DNA of 64,000 nucleotides from Bryopsis sp. KO-2023. Lineage: Eukaryota; Chlorophyta; Ulvophyceae; Bryopsidales; Bryopsidaceae. Of this stretch, positions 1 through 11,163 are shown piece by piece (positions within the stretch are counted from its first letter, which is position 1; the number at the start of each line of letters is the position of its first letter). The position numbers and the translations under genes are program-made. The notes below the pieces were generated by a model that saw only the letters and a program-made list of their open reading frames with translations, made no database searches and had not been told where the DNA came from. Location: the NCBI GenBank assembly GCA_030272585.1, contig BSYQ01000008.1:1612001-1676000 (forward strand), written 5' to 3'.

Positions 1-315
1 CATAACCCATTGACGTGGACCTTTTCCCTGTGGTGGTGCTAGCTTTTGAATAAGATATCCTCGAAAATTCCATACCTATTTTTGGATAGTGCACCCAGCA
101 GGATTCGAACTGGAACTTCCCTCCAAGAAAAAAAGCCGCAGAAGTCCAAAAAAAATCAATAAAATCGAAAACTGATGACCTGCCCCGGCAAAGCAAAAAA
201 CAAAGAAGCAACAATACCTTGAATAGATTTTAATTTCAGCTTTTTTGTGTTTGTTTGGAATTTAGGGGTGTTTTTCTGGGGGATTGGTCGCCATGGAGGC
301 TGTCTTTTCTTTCAG

Positions 316-1810
316 GCATTGTTTCGGGCGGTTTTCTCGCTGCAAAACTCATCTCTGGTGTATTTGAGCCAATGATTATATCGGTAAACCGCTGTTGCAT
401 TTCGCAAATATCTACAGAACCACATGATCAATAAGTTGGATTCTTTTTTTTCCCCTTTTTTTGTTGCGTCTTGAATGAAAACAGTCCAAACATGTAAATT
501 TTCTGAAACTGAAAATTTATCAAGCACATTTTTTTCGACGGTGTGTGTGCTTATTTTTTTTTTGTTTATATCTTCCGCCTTTTTTGTTCCTTTTCTTTTG
601 AAGTAAGTTTCAAACCACAGATTCGAACCTTATTAGTCATACCTGCGTTCGTTTATTTTTGTGTGGGTGTGGGTTTTTTTCCGGCCAGACCTCCAGGTCA
701 GTCATAGGTGGCCTGCTTGTCGGCCTCGGATCGTCGATGGGCAATGGATGCACTTCTGGCCATGGAATTTGTGGAAATGCAAGATTGTCGATTCGAAGCA
801 TGGTGTACACGTATGTATTTTCTTGACAACCCAAGAGAATCTTCAGGAATATATAAATAGCCGTATATGTGGAACTGTTGTTTTTTTCTTTCCTGCAAAA
901 AAACTGACAGTATTCAAAAAAAAATCTTGCAGCATCGATGCCTCCAGATCCTTCAATCTTTGGTGTCCGAACCGGCATCTGTCAGATCCACCTGATCATG
1001 TAGCACATAAAAAGTCTGTTTTTTTAACCCCCCAAATGACCTATCCTCCTCCTTATGTCTTTTTCTGGCCCTAAAAAAACAAACAGTTGTACGAGTGCAG
1101 TGTAGCAAGATGACTTTCGTTGCTGATGTTTTTTCCACAGATTGACATTCATGGGATCAGCTTTCATTACGGCAGCGCTCGTGGGGACGCCTTCTGCTTT
1201 CGATTTGCCGACAACCCCACTCTCGTACGTCCCACCATCATCCGATCTCGTCAAAAACGCAATGCTGGCTTTCCCAGCAGCCCTCATCGCCATGACCATC
1301 CCTACATTCATGCCAAAACCAAAGCAATCGACCGAAGTCGACGGAAGCCCCCCCTCGAACACCTTTGCGATGAACCTCGCGGAGTACGTTACAGGATCCG
1401 TTTTCGGCTTTGGGTTGGGCATGTCAGGGATGACCCTGCCTTCCAAAATCGCATCATTCTTGTCGGTTTTTCACCCTGCGTTCGATCTGTCGTTGATTTT
1501 TGTCATGGGTGGGGCTTTGCTCGTCGCTCTACCGGGTTTTCAATACATCATGCGGAGCTCCAGGTTCGACAAGTCTGCATGTGGTGCGCGATTTCAAATA
1601 CCCACCAGGAAGGAACTGGATGCAAAGCTACTTATCGGAGGGGTGGTTTTTGGCATGGGGTGGGGAATCAGCGGGCTTTGCCCTGGACCTGCTCTGGCTA
1701 ATATTGCAAACGCATCCACCCCGCTTTTGGCATATCTCGGGGCGCTGGGGGCTGGTTTTGTGATGGACAAGAAAATTGCTTCCCCCCTGGTGTCGAGGCT
1801 CACCTCTTGA
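316..1810 (+). CDS. YeeE/YedE-type sulfur transporter, 3' part of gene (three exons)
   Basis: Exons 316-383, 689-810 and 1141-1810; introns 384-688 and 811-1140 start GT and end AG, and phases match (the first exon begins in phase 1, so at least one exon lies upstream). The middle exon encodes [12 protein letters not shown], the cysteine signature of the YeeE/YedE sulfur-transport family (Sulf_transp). The last exon holds the second repeat: [38 protein letters not shown]. It is largely hydrophobic with several likely membrane segments. Bacterial relatives import thiosulfate or related sulfur species through a conserved cysteine path. Bacteria often encode the halves separately; here they are fused, as in some other eukaryotes. 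About 285 residues are in the window. Substrate and membrane location are inferred. Stop TGA at 1808-1810. Confidence 0.85.
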
Positions 1811-2817
1811 ACAGATTTTTGAAAAAACAGAAAGGGAAAATGATGGGGGTGGGGGCAGGATTTTGATTTTAAAAAAAAAGAAAGAGGTGAAAGAGAAAGT
1901 GAAAATTTCATGCTGCAGGGAATATGAACTCAAATGGGCCATAGTAAGGGACCATTCCAGAAAAAAAACGATTAGAAACCTTTTTTTTTAAAGGGGGGGC
2001 AAAGCTTGATGGAAAAAAAAAAGGTTGATTATAGAAAAGTTTGGATTTCTTTTTGTGTGTGTGTGCTTTTTTTTTGGTGGTTGTGAAAGTCCCAATAGCT
2101 GTTTTTCATATCTAGTGTGAAAATTTAGAAAGAAACGATGGGTTATTCTGGGGAAACCATGGGTAATTTTTTATACATGTTTTGTGTTCGTTTTTTTGGG
2201 CTTTTTTTGGTTGGCTTTTTGCTTTTATTGAATGGAACATAGTGGCTTGCTTGATGCAGAAAGCCAAGGGGTTCATTTTTGTTTTAGTTTTTGGGGTATA
2301 TATTTCATTCTGGGGCAAAATCTGGTGTATGTGATCATGTAATGCACAATACAGATGTGCAGTTTTGAAATTCCTCACTAAAGTGGGGTTTCGAGAAATT
2401 TGCAGCCTATGAAACCTGAGCAAAAGAAATGATGAAAGGGAAAGGAACAGTCCCAGGGGAAAAGTGGAAAAGAGATGTTTGTGTAAAATGCAAGTTTCGG
2501 TTTCGACTGAGCAAAAGTGATGGCCACCTCTAGCATCGGTGCATTTTTTTTTTTTCCTTTTCTGGTTTTATTTTTGGGTGCAAAACTCTTTTCTGTGGAG
2601 ACTCTCCTTGTTTTCGATTGCTTGTTGGTACGCCCGTCATTTCCATTTTGCGAAATGGTCCACAATCTCAACTGCAGCGTCGAACTGCCAGCGTTCGTTA
2701 AACTCATTGGAAAAAATATTGTGAAGCTCTCCAACCACGCAAAAAACTTCCTTGCAAGTTTTGCATACGAGTCCAATTTGACCAAATAGGTGCTGTTTTA
2801 CTTGTAACTAGGAATGC
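1811..2817. other. Intergenic, no gene seen
   Basis: AT-rich sequence with many homopolymer A and T runs. Open frames are short and unsupported by splice signals or recognisable domains. Confidence 0.6.
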
Positions 2818-3250
2818 ACCCCCCCTCAAAATATGTAGTCAAGCTGAAAGCCTCTTGGAGTATGGCCATGATTGATCATCAGCACCACCACGTATCGCAC
2901 CCATGACTCATATATAATATACATTATCAGGTTTTCTGTGGCTGCTTGAGCACTGCAACTGTGTTGCATCTGAACCCTGATGTGGTCCAGCCTATACTTT
3001 AACCACATCGATATTGCACAGTTGGAGGTTGAATTTCTTAAAATCTATATATATGACTTCCTTTAATTTCAGATGGAGAGAATCTGGCATGATGTTGAAT
3101 GTGGTGCTGCTGGTGCAAGGAAGAATTGCAGAAGTGGCGAAACAAATTTCTTGGACATGATGATATTGCGAATCTCTTGAGCGTCATAGATTTTTGCATC
3201 AACCTTGAAAAAAAAAGAATTGATCACGTTTTCTGAATAAAATACAGTGA
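2818..3250 (+). repeat. Dispersed repeat, copy 1 (pair at 9448-9830)
   Basis: About 400 bases align by eye with 9448-9830 in the same orientation. Shared blocks include CATGATTGA, TCGCACCCATGACTCATAT, TTCTGTGGCTGCTTGAGCAC and AGTGGCGAAACAAATTTCTT. The first 60 bases also match 57268-57332, just after the second copy of the duplicated gene. Small indels and substitutions show an old duplication. No coding function recognised. Confidence 0.7.
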
Positions 3251-3300
3251 TGGGCATTGTATCCGATGATAAGTGAGGTCACAGAAATTCGAAGTTCAAC
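3244..3300 (+). repeat. Short dispersed repeat (pair at 58536-58592)
   Basis: A block of about 57 bases containing CAGTGATGGGCATTG and GAAATTCG recurs with substitutions at 58536-58592, upstream of the kinase gene. Function unknown. Confidence 0.5.
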
Positions 3301-3334
3301 CGTAAAATGAAATCTTTCGTAGAAAAGATATGTT

Positions 3335-4400
3335 GTGATGAATTCAGGCAAGTGCAACTGCCATCATTTTCCACACTTATACTGTATTGTTGCTTTATAT
3401 TTGTAAACATATTCCATATTCCATACTCCGTCCGGGAATAACTGTCCACTTTAGTTTGGGTAACAGTTCACGCGTGAAACGTCCAATTGATGTGAAATTT
3501 TGTGGGGAGCATCTCTGATACACGTAGATGAAGCCCACAAAATTTCAGATCCATTGGTTTAGAGGCTGCGATGCAGTGGCTCCGAAACCAGAAACGAAGC
3601 AAAACCTCGATTTTCACCTTCCTGTCAACGTTTTGACACGTCAAACGTTCATCGTTTGCCACAAAATTTTGTGAACACATTCTTAACATGTTCTGTGGCG
3701 AGCTCACAAAATTTCGTCGTAATTGAACCAGTGAGCAACGCACGATGTCGTCGTTCAGTAAATCGTGACGACTATAAAACCGAGGAAAGTCGACCTCTGA
3801 AACCGAAAATAGCGACGCAATGCGCGAACTCCACCTCGACCTCGCAAACGTCGGAAACGCAATTCAAGAGACCTCTGCGCGCCAGTTCGCTCGAAAATAG
3901 GAGCGAAAGTGACCAAGCTGCCTAGAAAATAGGATTATGATACGGAATGCCAAGCGCATTACACGAGAGGCCAGGTGGAATTTTCAGAGCAAATTTTGGG
4001 GATACACTTTACGAAGTCTATATTGTTGCTTTATAACAGTATCTTACAATTTTGAATCAATTTTAGTATGCAAATTGTAAAAGTCGTCAAAGTGAAAATG
4101 GGGGTTTTGCTTCGTTTCTGGTTTCGGAGCCACTGCATCGCAGCCTCTAAACCAATGGATCTGAAATTTTGTGGGCTTCATCTACGTGTATCAGAGATGC
4201 TGCCCACAAAATTTCACATCAATTGGACGTTTCACGCGTGAACTGTTACCCCAAACTAAAGTGGACAGTTATTCCCGGACGGAGTAAGTATTATTTTTGT
4301 TCACTGATTGCAGCCACCACCTTGTGGTGTTTTTCTGTCTCGTCTTTACATGTGATGAGCCACCCACAAATTTGCATTCAAATCCTCTTCAAAAAAGAAA
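3335..4400 (+). repeat. Dispersed repeat split by a MITE (relative at 61898-62045)
   Basis: Left part 3335-3420 and right part 4296-4400 match one continuous stretch at 61898-62045: GTTGTGATGAA, then TTTTCCACACTT, TGATTGCAG and a block with CCACAAATTT. The MITE at 3426-4284 lies between the halves here and is absent from the other copy, which approximates an empty site, although extra flanking bases are also present here. Confidence 0.6.
3426..4284. mobile_element. Tc1/mariner-type MITE with long terminal inverted repeats
   Basis: The 859-bp element starts CTCCGTCCGGGAATAACTG and ends with its reverse complement, flanked by TA dinucleotides at 3424-3425 and 4285-4286, the target duplication of the IS630/Tc1/mariner superfamily. 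The inverted repeats run about 185-188 bp (3426-3613 and 4096-4284) with only a few differences. The centre has no transposase-like frame, so the element is non-autonomous. The near-identical arms suggest recent movement or foldback-mediated homogenisation. Confidence 0.88.
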
Positions 4401-4404
4401 GCAC

Positions 4405-5149
4405 ATTGGTTGCTTTTGAAACAAAACAATTTTTTTTTTTAAATCAAGATATTAAAGATCCAAATATTTTCTTGATGTGTAGGGTTGGGAATTTTTCCTC
4501 TCAAGACTGGGCACCAAGAAAACAGGTCAAAACAACCAAACTATTGAGTGAAATTGTCATGCTTTGCAAATTGAAAAAAAGAAAAACAGAAGGAAGCAAA
4601 TAAAAGTGTGAAGCAAGCATCGATATACAGGAGTCCCGGTGCCCCCCCCCCCCCCCAAAAAAAAAAGGCTTTCAACATCGACATTGCTGTACCCTTTATA
4701 TCCTGCAATTCTCCTTCCCGAGTCCAGTGCAAAACGCTCGTTTGTTGTAGGCCCAATTTTTGCCTGGTATACTCTTTCCAGTCATGACTTTTTGTGTGCA
4801 GAGACTTTCTCTTTTTTCTTTTTTTGGTCCGAAGGGGAGGGTAGTGAGGTCTGCTTAGGAATCTTAGGAATCTGTTTAGTTAGGTCTTCTATGAATGCTG
4901 CTATTTGGCAGTGGGAGAGAGGATATTTAAAGTAACCATGTCCGACGGGGTTACTTGTCGTTGGAAGTATTTGGAAGCAAAACTTGTGAGGATGGTGGAT
5001 ACTCTATCGATCCAGTAGTGGTTGAGGGACGCTGTCTGGCTCAATGGTTTTGATGGTTTTTCAAAGAATTCGTGAACTACCGCTTCTTCCAGCTGCTGGT
5101 TCTATAGATTGTGTGAATATTATTCAATCTGCCAGAAAATTTCGCCTTG
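4405..5149. other. Intergenic, no gene seen
   Basis: Low-complexity stretches, including a C run followed by an A run near 4640-4668. No supported gene. The segmental duplication shared with 52985-57332 begins at about 5150. Confidence 0.5.
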
Positions 5150-8100
5150 GGAAACTACAACCGCTCAAACTAAATGTGTGCAATGACAGAATCAAGTTCC
5201 ATCATTCGCCCCCGCCAACTGCTTCCCGCGCTTGGCTTTAAGCATTGACCCACCAGGACATCAGCACCCTAACCTTTCACCTGAAAGCTTTTTGACCTCC
5301 AAGAGTGCCTATCCGAATGAGCAGACAAGCCATCAGCGATCTGCTTGGGCTGCAAGGACCCCACGCGATCATGCAGAGGGTGCGCGACAGTACGGAGCGC
5401 TACGGTGGAGGTGTGGAACTTTTTGACAGCCAAGCTCAACTGTTGTGATTACTGTCAAAAGGTTTCGACGTCTGGTCTGGTCGACTAGACCACACTTTGT
5501 CCTGACGTTCAATGCTCTCTCTTGCTTTCGCTGCAACAGCTGGGAGCAAGACCTCGTCAGACTCGTCCATGAAGGTCTCGGAGTGGCTGGCTACTGGGGC
5601 AGATCTTGGGAGCTATTTTTGGCGCGACCGAGGGGAGCACCAAGAGCACACAAGACCACAAGGGTACAGTCGGTACTACTGTACTCTGTGGGATCGTCCA
5701 GGGCCTTCGCGTGACTCGTCCGTCGACTACCAGTCGTATGCGAACTTGGGCGCGGCGTGGAACACCAGGTCCAATGCAGCAAGAGCCAGAGCGCTCCTGA
5801 AGGGTGCAAAAGGCAAGCCCCCAAGTCCTCGAGCGGCAAGAGACGAACCCAGCGAGGAACGTCAGTCACACAACGACGATTCCAGCAGGGAATCCTCCAA
5901 AATCATCAGAAGTGAAACGAGACCGACCCCCGCGAACAGCGCGTTGCTGGAGCAAACAAAAGTCGTCAAGAAGCAACTTGAAGAGCTTCGGGAGTCGAAC
6001 TTTTTATCCAAGTGCAGGAATCTGTTGGGTGTGTCCGACATCAACGCACAGCCTCCCCATCCCACAAAGACAAAGGTTCAAGAGAGTTTTGGAGAGGGGT
6101 CTGCATCCTCGAAGCGCCCTATCCAGATCGCAAAGGGGATCGAATTGCACGGGGACAAAATTAAGTCGACGGATGAATACGAGGCCTCTGTTGGGTCTGG
6201 CCATAACTCCCTTCCATGCAACGTCGAGGTGCGTAGCGATTCTGGTGTTTTTCTTTTGGTGTTGTCCAGCGACGTCACAATTTCTCGTTTGCATCTCCAG
6301 GTTGCTCGGGCTTCGTCCTTGGAGACCACCCACACAGGCAATGGGTCGAATCATGGGGGAAAGGAGTGGCCACAACATGAGGCTAGCGATCTCACGGGGC
6401 CGCTTCGTCCAACTGAACCCAAGGTAGGTCGTTTTGGAGAAGTCGCCTTGTTATCATTTGGATTCTCCTCCGTCAACAGGAAAGAAACTTGCACCACGTT
6501 TGTGTATCCAGGTCGTTCGGCACATCTATCGCTACGCACACTACGATGAGTTCGGAAGCGACGCGTCGAGGGTAGACGAGATGCCCATGCAGTGGCTCGA
6601 AAGTGGCGATGAGGATTACAAAACCGACGAGCTCGATGCGAAGGTACGGCGTTCCACAGGACAGAACCAGAAAGCGGACAATGGACAGGGCTGAAAGGTG
6701 GCTTCTGTATTTCAAACAACACAAACAGCGAACAAAAACAAACACAAAACAAACGAACAGCGAACTGAGTCTCAATTCGACTACTACATTTTCGACAGGC
6801 TAAGCCATCAATCTTTGTTCCGACAGGAGTATTATTCGAGTTTCGACGATGGCCCATCGGACGATCAAAATGAAGGGAAGGAGGTGCCTACAACGCCCAA
6901 TGTGGACGGACCCTTGGGGAGCAGTTGTGGGGCAAGAAAGCTCTGCAAATCCAAAAGCAGCACTGATCACGACCTACGAGCCCAGTTCGACCCTGAGGAC
7001 TGTCGGGCGAGTGACAGGGGCCAGAGGAAAAGGTCCGCAACTACATCAGTTCCATCTATATTTTCTGCATTGAGAACCCTCCAGACAAAGCTTGGAAGGC
7101 ATCTTGGCGAATCACAAGAAAATGTGACTTCGGTAACCGCTGGGGGCAACCGCAACGTCCTGGAATCGAGCTCCAGTGAGGGATGCAAGAAGGCGAGCGA
7201 TAAGAGAGAGTCCTTGAAGTCCATGTCGATTGACACCACAGAGGAAATCGAACCCCACGGGAGAAAATCACATGAGAAGGCGTCTCTCCCCGATTCTGAT
7301 CAGGAGAACAAAGCCTTTTCGGATGAAGTGAAGCCCCAAGCGACTGAGGCGATTCAAAAAGCCATCGACACCACGATTCACCCCAGCGTCAGAGCCTTGT
7401 CGGTGTTGAGAGACTCAAGGAACCTTAAGAGCGAAAAGGAGGTGGTGAAGGCGAGGACGGCAGACATTCAGACTGAGATCAAAGAGTCCATGAGGGGTTC
7501 CCAGACAAGCACCAATAAGCCTCGAAAAGAAACAGAGATGGCCAACGCATGCACAGTCGAGATTCAGACTGAAAGAGAAGCTTTGATACTGAGAAAGACG
7601 GAAACTTCGAACAAACAGGAAAAGGCTAGGACTGACACATCCACACAAACTTCAATCAAAGGACCCATTCCTCAAGCCCCCAAGGAAAAACAACTGGGTG
7701 GCACTGAGTTTGACCTCAAGGATCAACAGTCAGGGGCGGAGTGGTTATCTGAAATCATCCCTAAAGAGCTTCTTGACCGATTTGCTCTGGAGGGAATCAC
7801 GAACAGAACCACAAAGATTGTGCCTGATCAGTTTCACCTGCATCTACATTTCGCTGAGAAAGAACCCGTGGGGGATGCGAAAGTCGAAACGAAGGCTGAA
7901 CATAGGGGCAATGAGCTAGCGAGGGATGTCAAACAACTCTTGCAGACGTCAATTGAACATTCTCCTCAAGAAGAAGAAAGACAACCTAGTATTTTAAAGG
8001 AGCCCTCCTGTGGAGTTGCACCAGGGTGGCCGCCTAATCCTGATTCAGACGGAGGTGGCGAGCGAGCTGAGAATGGAGAGGCGTCATGGGATGTACTTCG

Positions 8101-9510
8101 GTTGTTGTGCAAAACAATGGGGGAGACTGTTCAGGAGGCATGTCAAAAAATGTCTGAGTCCGAACCCACCACAGATACAGACCAGAGCACTGAGACACCG
8201 AGGCGGCCAATTATGAGCCACGAGTTTCGTCCGAGGAGGGCGCAGGATGACCATAACAAGAACAGTCGGTATGTGAGAACCGAAGCTCCAGAACTGCAAG
8301 ACAGTTACCAAAGGGACGGGTACTACAATCGAGTAGATTACCATGAAGGATACCACAACGAAGCACATTACATCAGAGAAAGGGAGCAAAACCAGCTCAA
8401 ACATCAACAGAAGAATGGACACAATGGCAAATCAAGGAGGAACATGTCTCCAAGAGACTCCAGGTCCAGGGATTTTCATGACAGCACTCATTTTGTCGAA
8501 GAATTCGATCGCCGATATCACAATGGCTTTTCCGGTCAGGCAATGGAGCGCTTCGCTTCGAGCCAACGAGGTATGAATGTGTATCCACCGAGAGGAGCTG
8601 AAGAAAGTCGATATTCGCGATACATGCCCAACGAGCAGCACTTCCAACCTGCCGATCACCACGGACAGTACACAGAATCGTTTGCGAGCGACCTCAACAG
8701 CTTGCCAAGCATCTTTTCGCCGGCTGTAGTCGACCGATCGGTCCACGAGGTCGAGGAGAGGTGGAGAGTCCATCAAGAGCACCTGATGAACAAAATCAGG
8801 CATGCCAATAGGGGCTCTTCTGGGCAACCATCCCGAAGTGGTAGGTCTCGATATGCCGCAAGTCGCAACGGAAAGATTCCTGGAAGAATTCACGAAGGGA
8901 AAAGTCAATCAGGGAGAGAAAGATCCAGCAGCAGCGAATTGCAGCGAGTTGCCAGGGACATGGAGATGCTGTCCTGCCGTCTGCAGAATGGATCCAGGAA
9001 GTGAGCTTGGCTTGCCTCCAAGTTTGATTGGTTTTTTCAGACAAAATTCATGGGTGGAAAGGGAATATGAAGTGTGAAGTTGATGAACTCTTTCAAGGGA
9101 ATTTTTCCTAATTCTCGATTGAATCGATATGCTCTGAGTCTTCGAATGTTATCAAATTGGTTGTTATTTAGGCAAAGCCTTCAATCAAGAATATCTCCAC
9201 TCTTTTTAAAATCCATTTGATTTGTACATTTCTGCTTACAAAACAGTCTGCAGGGTAGTTTCAATTTCGTATGTCCTAAGAAATCGAGCGCTGGCTAACC
9301 ATGGAAAGCCCAATCTGACTTAAATTTTTTTAAAATTCATGAAAGAAATGCTCCAATGAATTATGACCAGACACAACTCCCTGTCCGAACGCCCAAACCT
9401 TCTCTTTTATCTTATGTTTTGCTCTGTCCTTTAAAAAAAAGTTTATCACCCCCCTAAATGATTTATTCAACCTGAAAACCTTTTGGAACAAGCCCATGAT
9501 TGAGCATCAC
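5150..9510 (+). repeat. Segmental duplication, copy 1 (pair at 52985-57332)
   Basis: Similarity to 52985-57332 begins in the 5' flank (CTACAACCGCTCAAAC versus CCACAACCGCTCAAAC), continues through all exons and introns, and ends about 500 bases past the stop codon, near the shared CATGATTGAGCATC. Same orientation, about 47.8 kb apart. Introns diverge more than exons. Confidence 0.85.
5317..9004 (+). CDS. Unknown five-exon protein, copy 1 (about 1071 aa)
   Basis: Exons 5317-5410, 5540-6228, 6301-6423, 6512-6643 and 6827-9004; every intron is GT..AG and phases agree. The start is the ATG of MSRQAISDLLGLQ, conserved in copy 2. I recognise no named domain. The product is hydrophilic and Ser/Glu/Lys-rich with no signal peptide or membrane segment. 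A likely coiled coil (KKQLEELRESNFLSKC) lies in exon 2, an acidic/aromatic block (HIYRYAHYDEFGSD) in exon 4. Exon 5 carries three QT-type motifs (ADIQTE, VEIQTE, TSTQTS), a compact block FHLHLHFAEKE and a conserved C-terminus. Compared with copy 2 it lacks 48 bases in exon 2, which keeps frame. A one-base indel near 5423 falls inside intron 1 and does no harm. A scaffold or cytoskeletal role is only a guess. Confidence 0.75.
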
Positions 9511-9830
9511 CACGCATCGCACCCATGACTCATATAGAATACATATTATCAGATTTTCTGTGGCTGCTTGAGCACTGCAACCGTGTTGCATCTGAACTCT
9601 GATGTACTTCAACCACATCGATAGTGCACAGTTGCAACTGGAGGTTGAATTTCTTAGAATATGACTTCATTTAATTTCAGGGCCAAAAAAGATGGAGAGA
9701 ATCTTGCATGATGTTGATTGTGGTACTAGGAAGAGTTGCAAAAGTGGCGAAACAAATTTCTTGAGCGTGATCGATTTTGCTGCAAGACATAGGCGATCAT
9801 TCATCTCAGAAAAGAAAAAAGGAGCCAAAT
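9448..9830 (+). repeat. Dispersed repeat, copy 2 (pair at 2818-3250)
   Basis: Direct repeat of 2818-3250 immediately after the segmental duplication. Both copies end with an ATG-starting stretch after TTTCAG (9692 here) whose short frames differ between copies, so they are not convincing genes. Confidence 0.7.
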
Positions 9831-10243
9831 CCGGCAGAATAAAAACAGTAAACGAAATCGGGGTGGGGGGGGGCAGAAGAAAGAAAAGTACTTATGAAAA
9901 TTTGAAAAGACTGAAATAAAGCAGTGCCTTGAGCATTCACATGAATGCAATCATCGATTTTCAGTGTACTGAATTCTGCCATGTTCAGACGCTGAGCATA
10001 CATATATATATATCAACATATATGTTGTATATGTTGTATATGTTATATAACAGAGATCAACAATGAATTGGGCGCTTTGCTGCCAATGACTTCTGTGAAA
10101 ACTTTGGTCCTCACACAAGCCCAGATTTGTTCATCATTTTCCCAAATCCTCTGAAAAAAGTCGAATGCATTTCTCAGGAGTAGTTCATTTCTGTTTATTT
10201 CTATTTTCTCGATCTTGTGTCAGATTGATGTCTGTGTCTGACA
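9831..10243. other. Intergenic flank of the chromovirus
   Basis: No gene seen. A TA-rich stretch with repeated ATATGTTGTAT lies at 10000-10050. Confidence 0.5.
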
Positions 10244-10248
10244 ATTTC

Positions 10249-10667
10249 TGATACGAACGTTTCGGCCCAGTCGGACCACACAGTGGTTGGCCGCTGTTTG
10301 GACCGCACTGGCCAAACGTACGTACTAAGTTGATCGGCTAGGCCGGGCCGATCCATTCCTTTATTGACAGTCAGACCACTCTGGGCCGTAGGCTAAGCCG
10401 CGGCCAGCCTGGCAATCGCCACTGACGGACTTATCCACATTCGTGGCCCAGACTGAACTACGACAGATTAGGGGGATGATTGTGTTAGGCCAGGTGGACC
10501 GAATATGCGGATATTCGGCCAGGCTGTCAGTGCGGGCCGAATACTTATTCGGCCCGGCCGACATTATTGATGTACCTTTGTTTCCTTGTAAAAGCATTGG
10601 TTTACTTGCACCGATTCTCTAGACGAAGTCTAGCCGTTTAACTCTCTTCCTCAGAAAGTTCCTATCA
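10249..10667 (+). repeat. 5' LTR of the chromovirus
   Basis: 419 bp, starts TGATACGAACG and ends TTCCTATCA, matching 18891-19309 without a difference I can see. It should carry the element's promoter and polyadenylation signals, but I cannot place them. Confidence 0.96.
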
Positions 10668-10669
10668 AC

Positions 10670-10681
10670 TGGTTTCGGAGC
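10670..10681 (+). promoter_or_regulatory. Primer-binding site of the chromovirus
   Basis: TGGTTTCGGAGC starts two bases after the LTR end and would pair with a tRNA ending GCTCCGAAACCA. The same 12 bases follow the LTR of the second retrotransposon at 38284. It differs at two positions from the usual plant initiator-Met site TGGTATCAGAGC. Confidence 0.7.
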
Positions 10682-10698
10682 GGTCGGAATCAGACGTC

Positions 10699-11163
10699 TT
10701 GTGCCAACCTATGTCCAACCCATCTCGGTCCAACAGTACCACGTCGACCGAGCTCGCCCCAGGCTACCCCACTCAACGATACCTACAGATCCCCCAGGAG
10801 TTGGTGTCGCCCTTTTGGCAGCGGTTTTATATTGACCAGCTGGCCGAGTTCTACGGAGAAAACGGAGTACGCGAGGGAATTCCACCAGGACTCGAAGGGC
10901 CGGAAATCCCACGACCTGAAGCAGTGCCAAGTCCCCGTGGGCCGGACCCCAGAGACTGTGATACCGAGAGCGTCGGCTCGTGTGATTCCTGCTTCACCGA
11001 GGAACAGCGCAACGATCCGGCCTTCCAGCAGCTCTATCAGGAGGTCCAGGAGGTCCTTCGTAACCGAGACCCGCGTCTTCCCGCACCCGAGTCATGGACA
11101 TCGTCCCCTACGACGAGGAGGCCGAAGCCGGAGTCCATCCCGACTATGTGGAGGACGAGATGA
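10699..11163 (+). CDS. ORF0 upstream of gag
   Basis: Frame of 154 codons from the first ATG after the primer-binding site, ending 70 bases inside gag, which lies in the -1 frame relative to it. The product is Pro/Glu-rich without recognisable domain. It may be the true N-terminus of Gag joined by -1 frameshifting, or a separate leader ORF. Being open over 465 bases in a young element supports coding. Confidence 0.5.
   Translation: MCQPMSNPSRSNSTTSTELAPGYPTQRYLQIPQELVSPFWQRFYIDQLAEFYGENGVREGIPPGLEGPEIPRPEAVPSPRGPDPRDCDTESVGSCDSCFTEEQRNDPAFQQLYQEVQEVLRNRDPRLPAPESWTSSPTTRRPKPESIPTMWRTR

Noticed and set aside
76-124. Minus-strand tRNA gene suggested by a GTTCGAATCC box
   Set aside because: The T-stem sides do not pair and no acceptor or anticodon arm is found.
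4117-4130. TGGTTTCGGAGC in the MITE as a retrotransposon primer-binding site
   Set aside because: It lies in the MITE inverted repeats (both arms), with no LTR or retroelement sequence around it; probably coincidence.
5411-5460. Apparent frameshift and stop in copy 1 of the duplicated gene, from one extra base relative to copy 2
   Set aside because: Placing the donor at GGAG|GTGTGG (5411 and 53227) makes the region intron 1 in both copies; exons then join in phase 1 and the indel is harmless.
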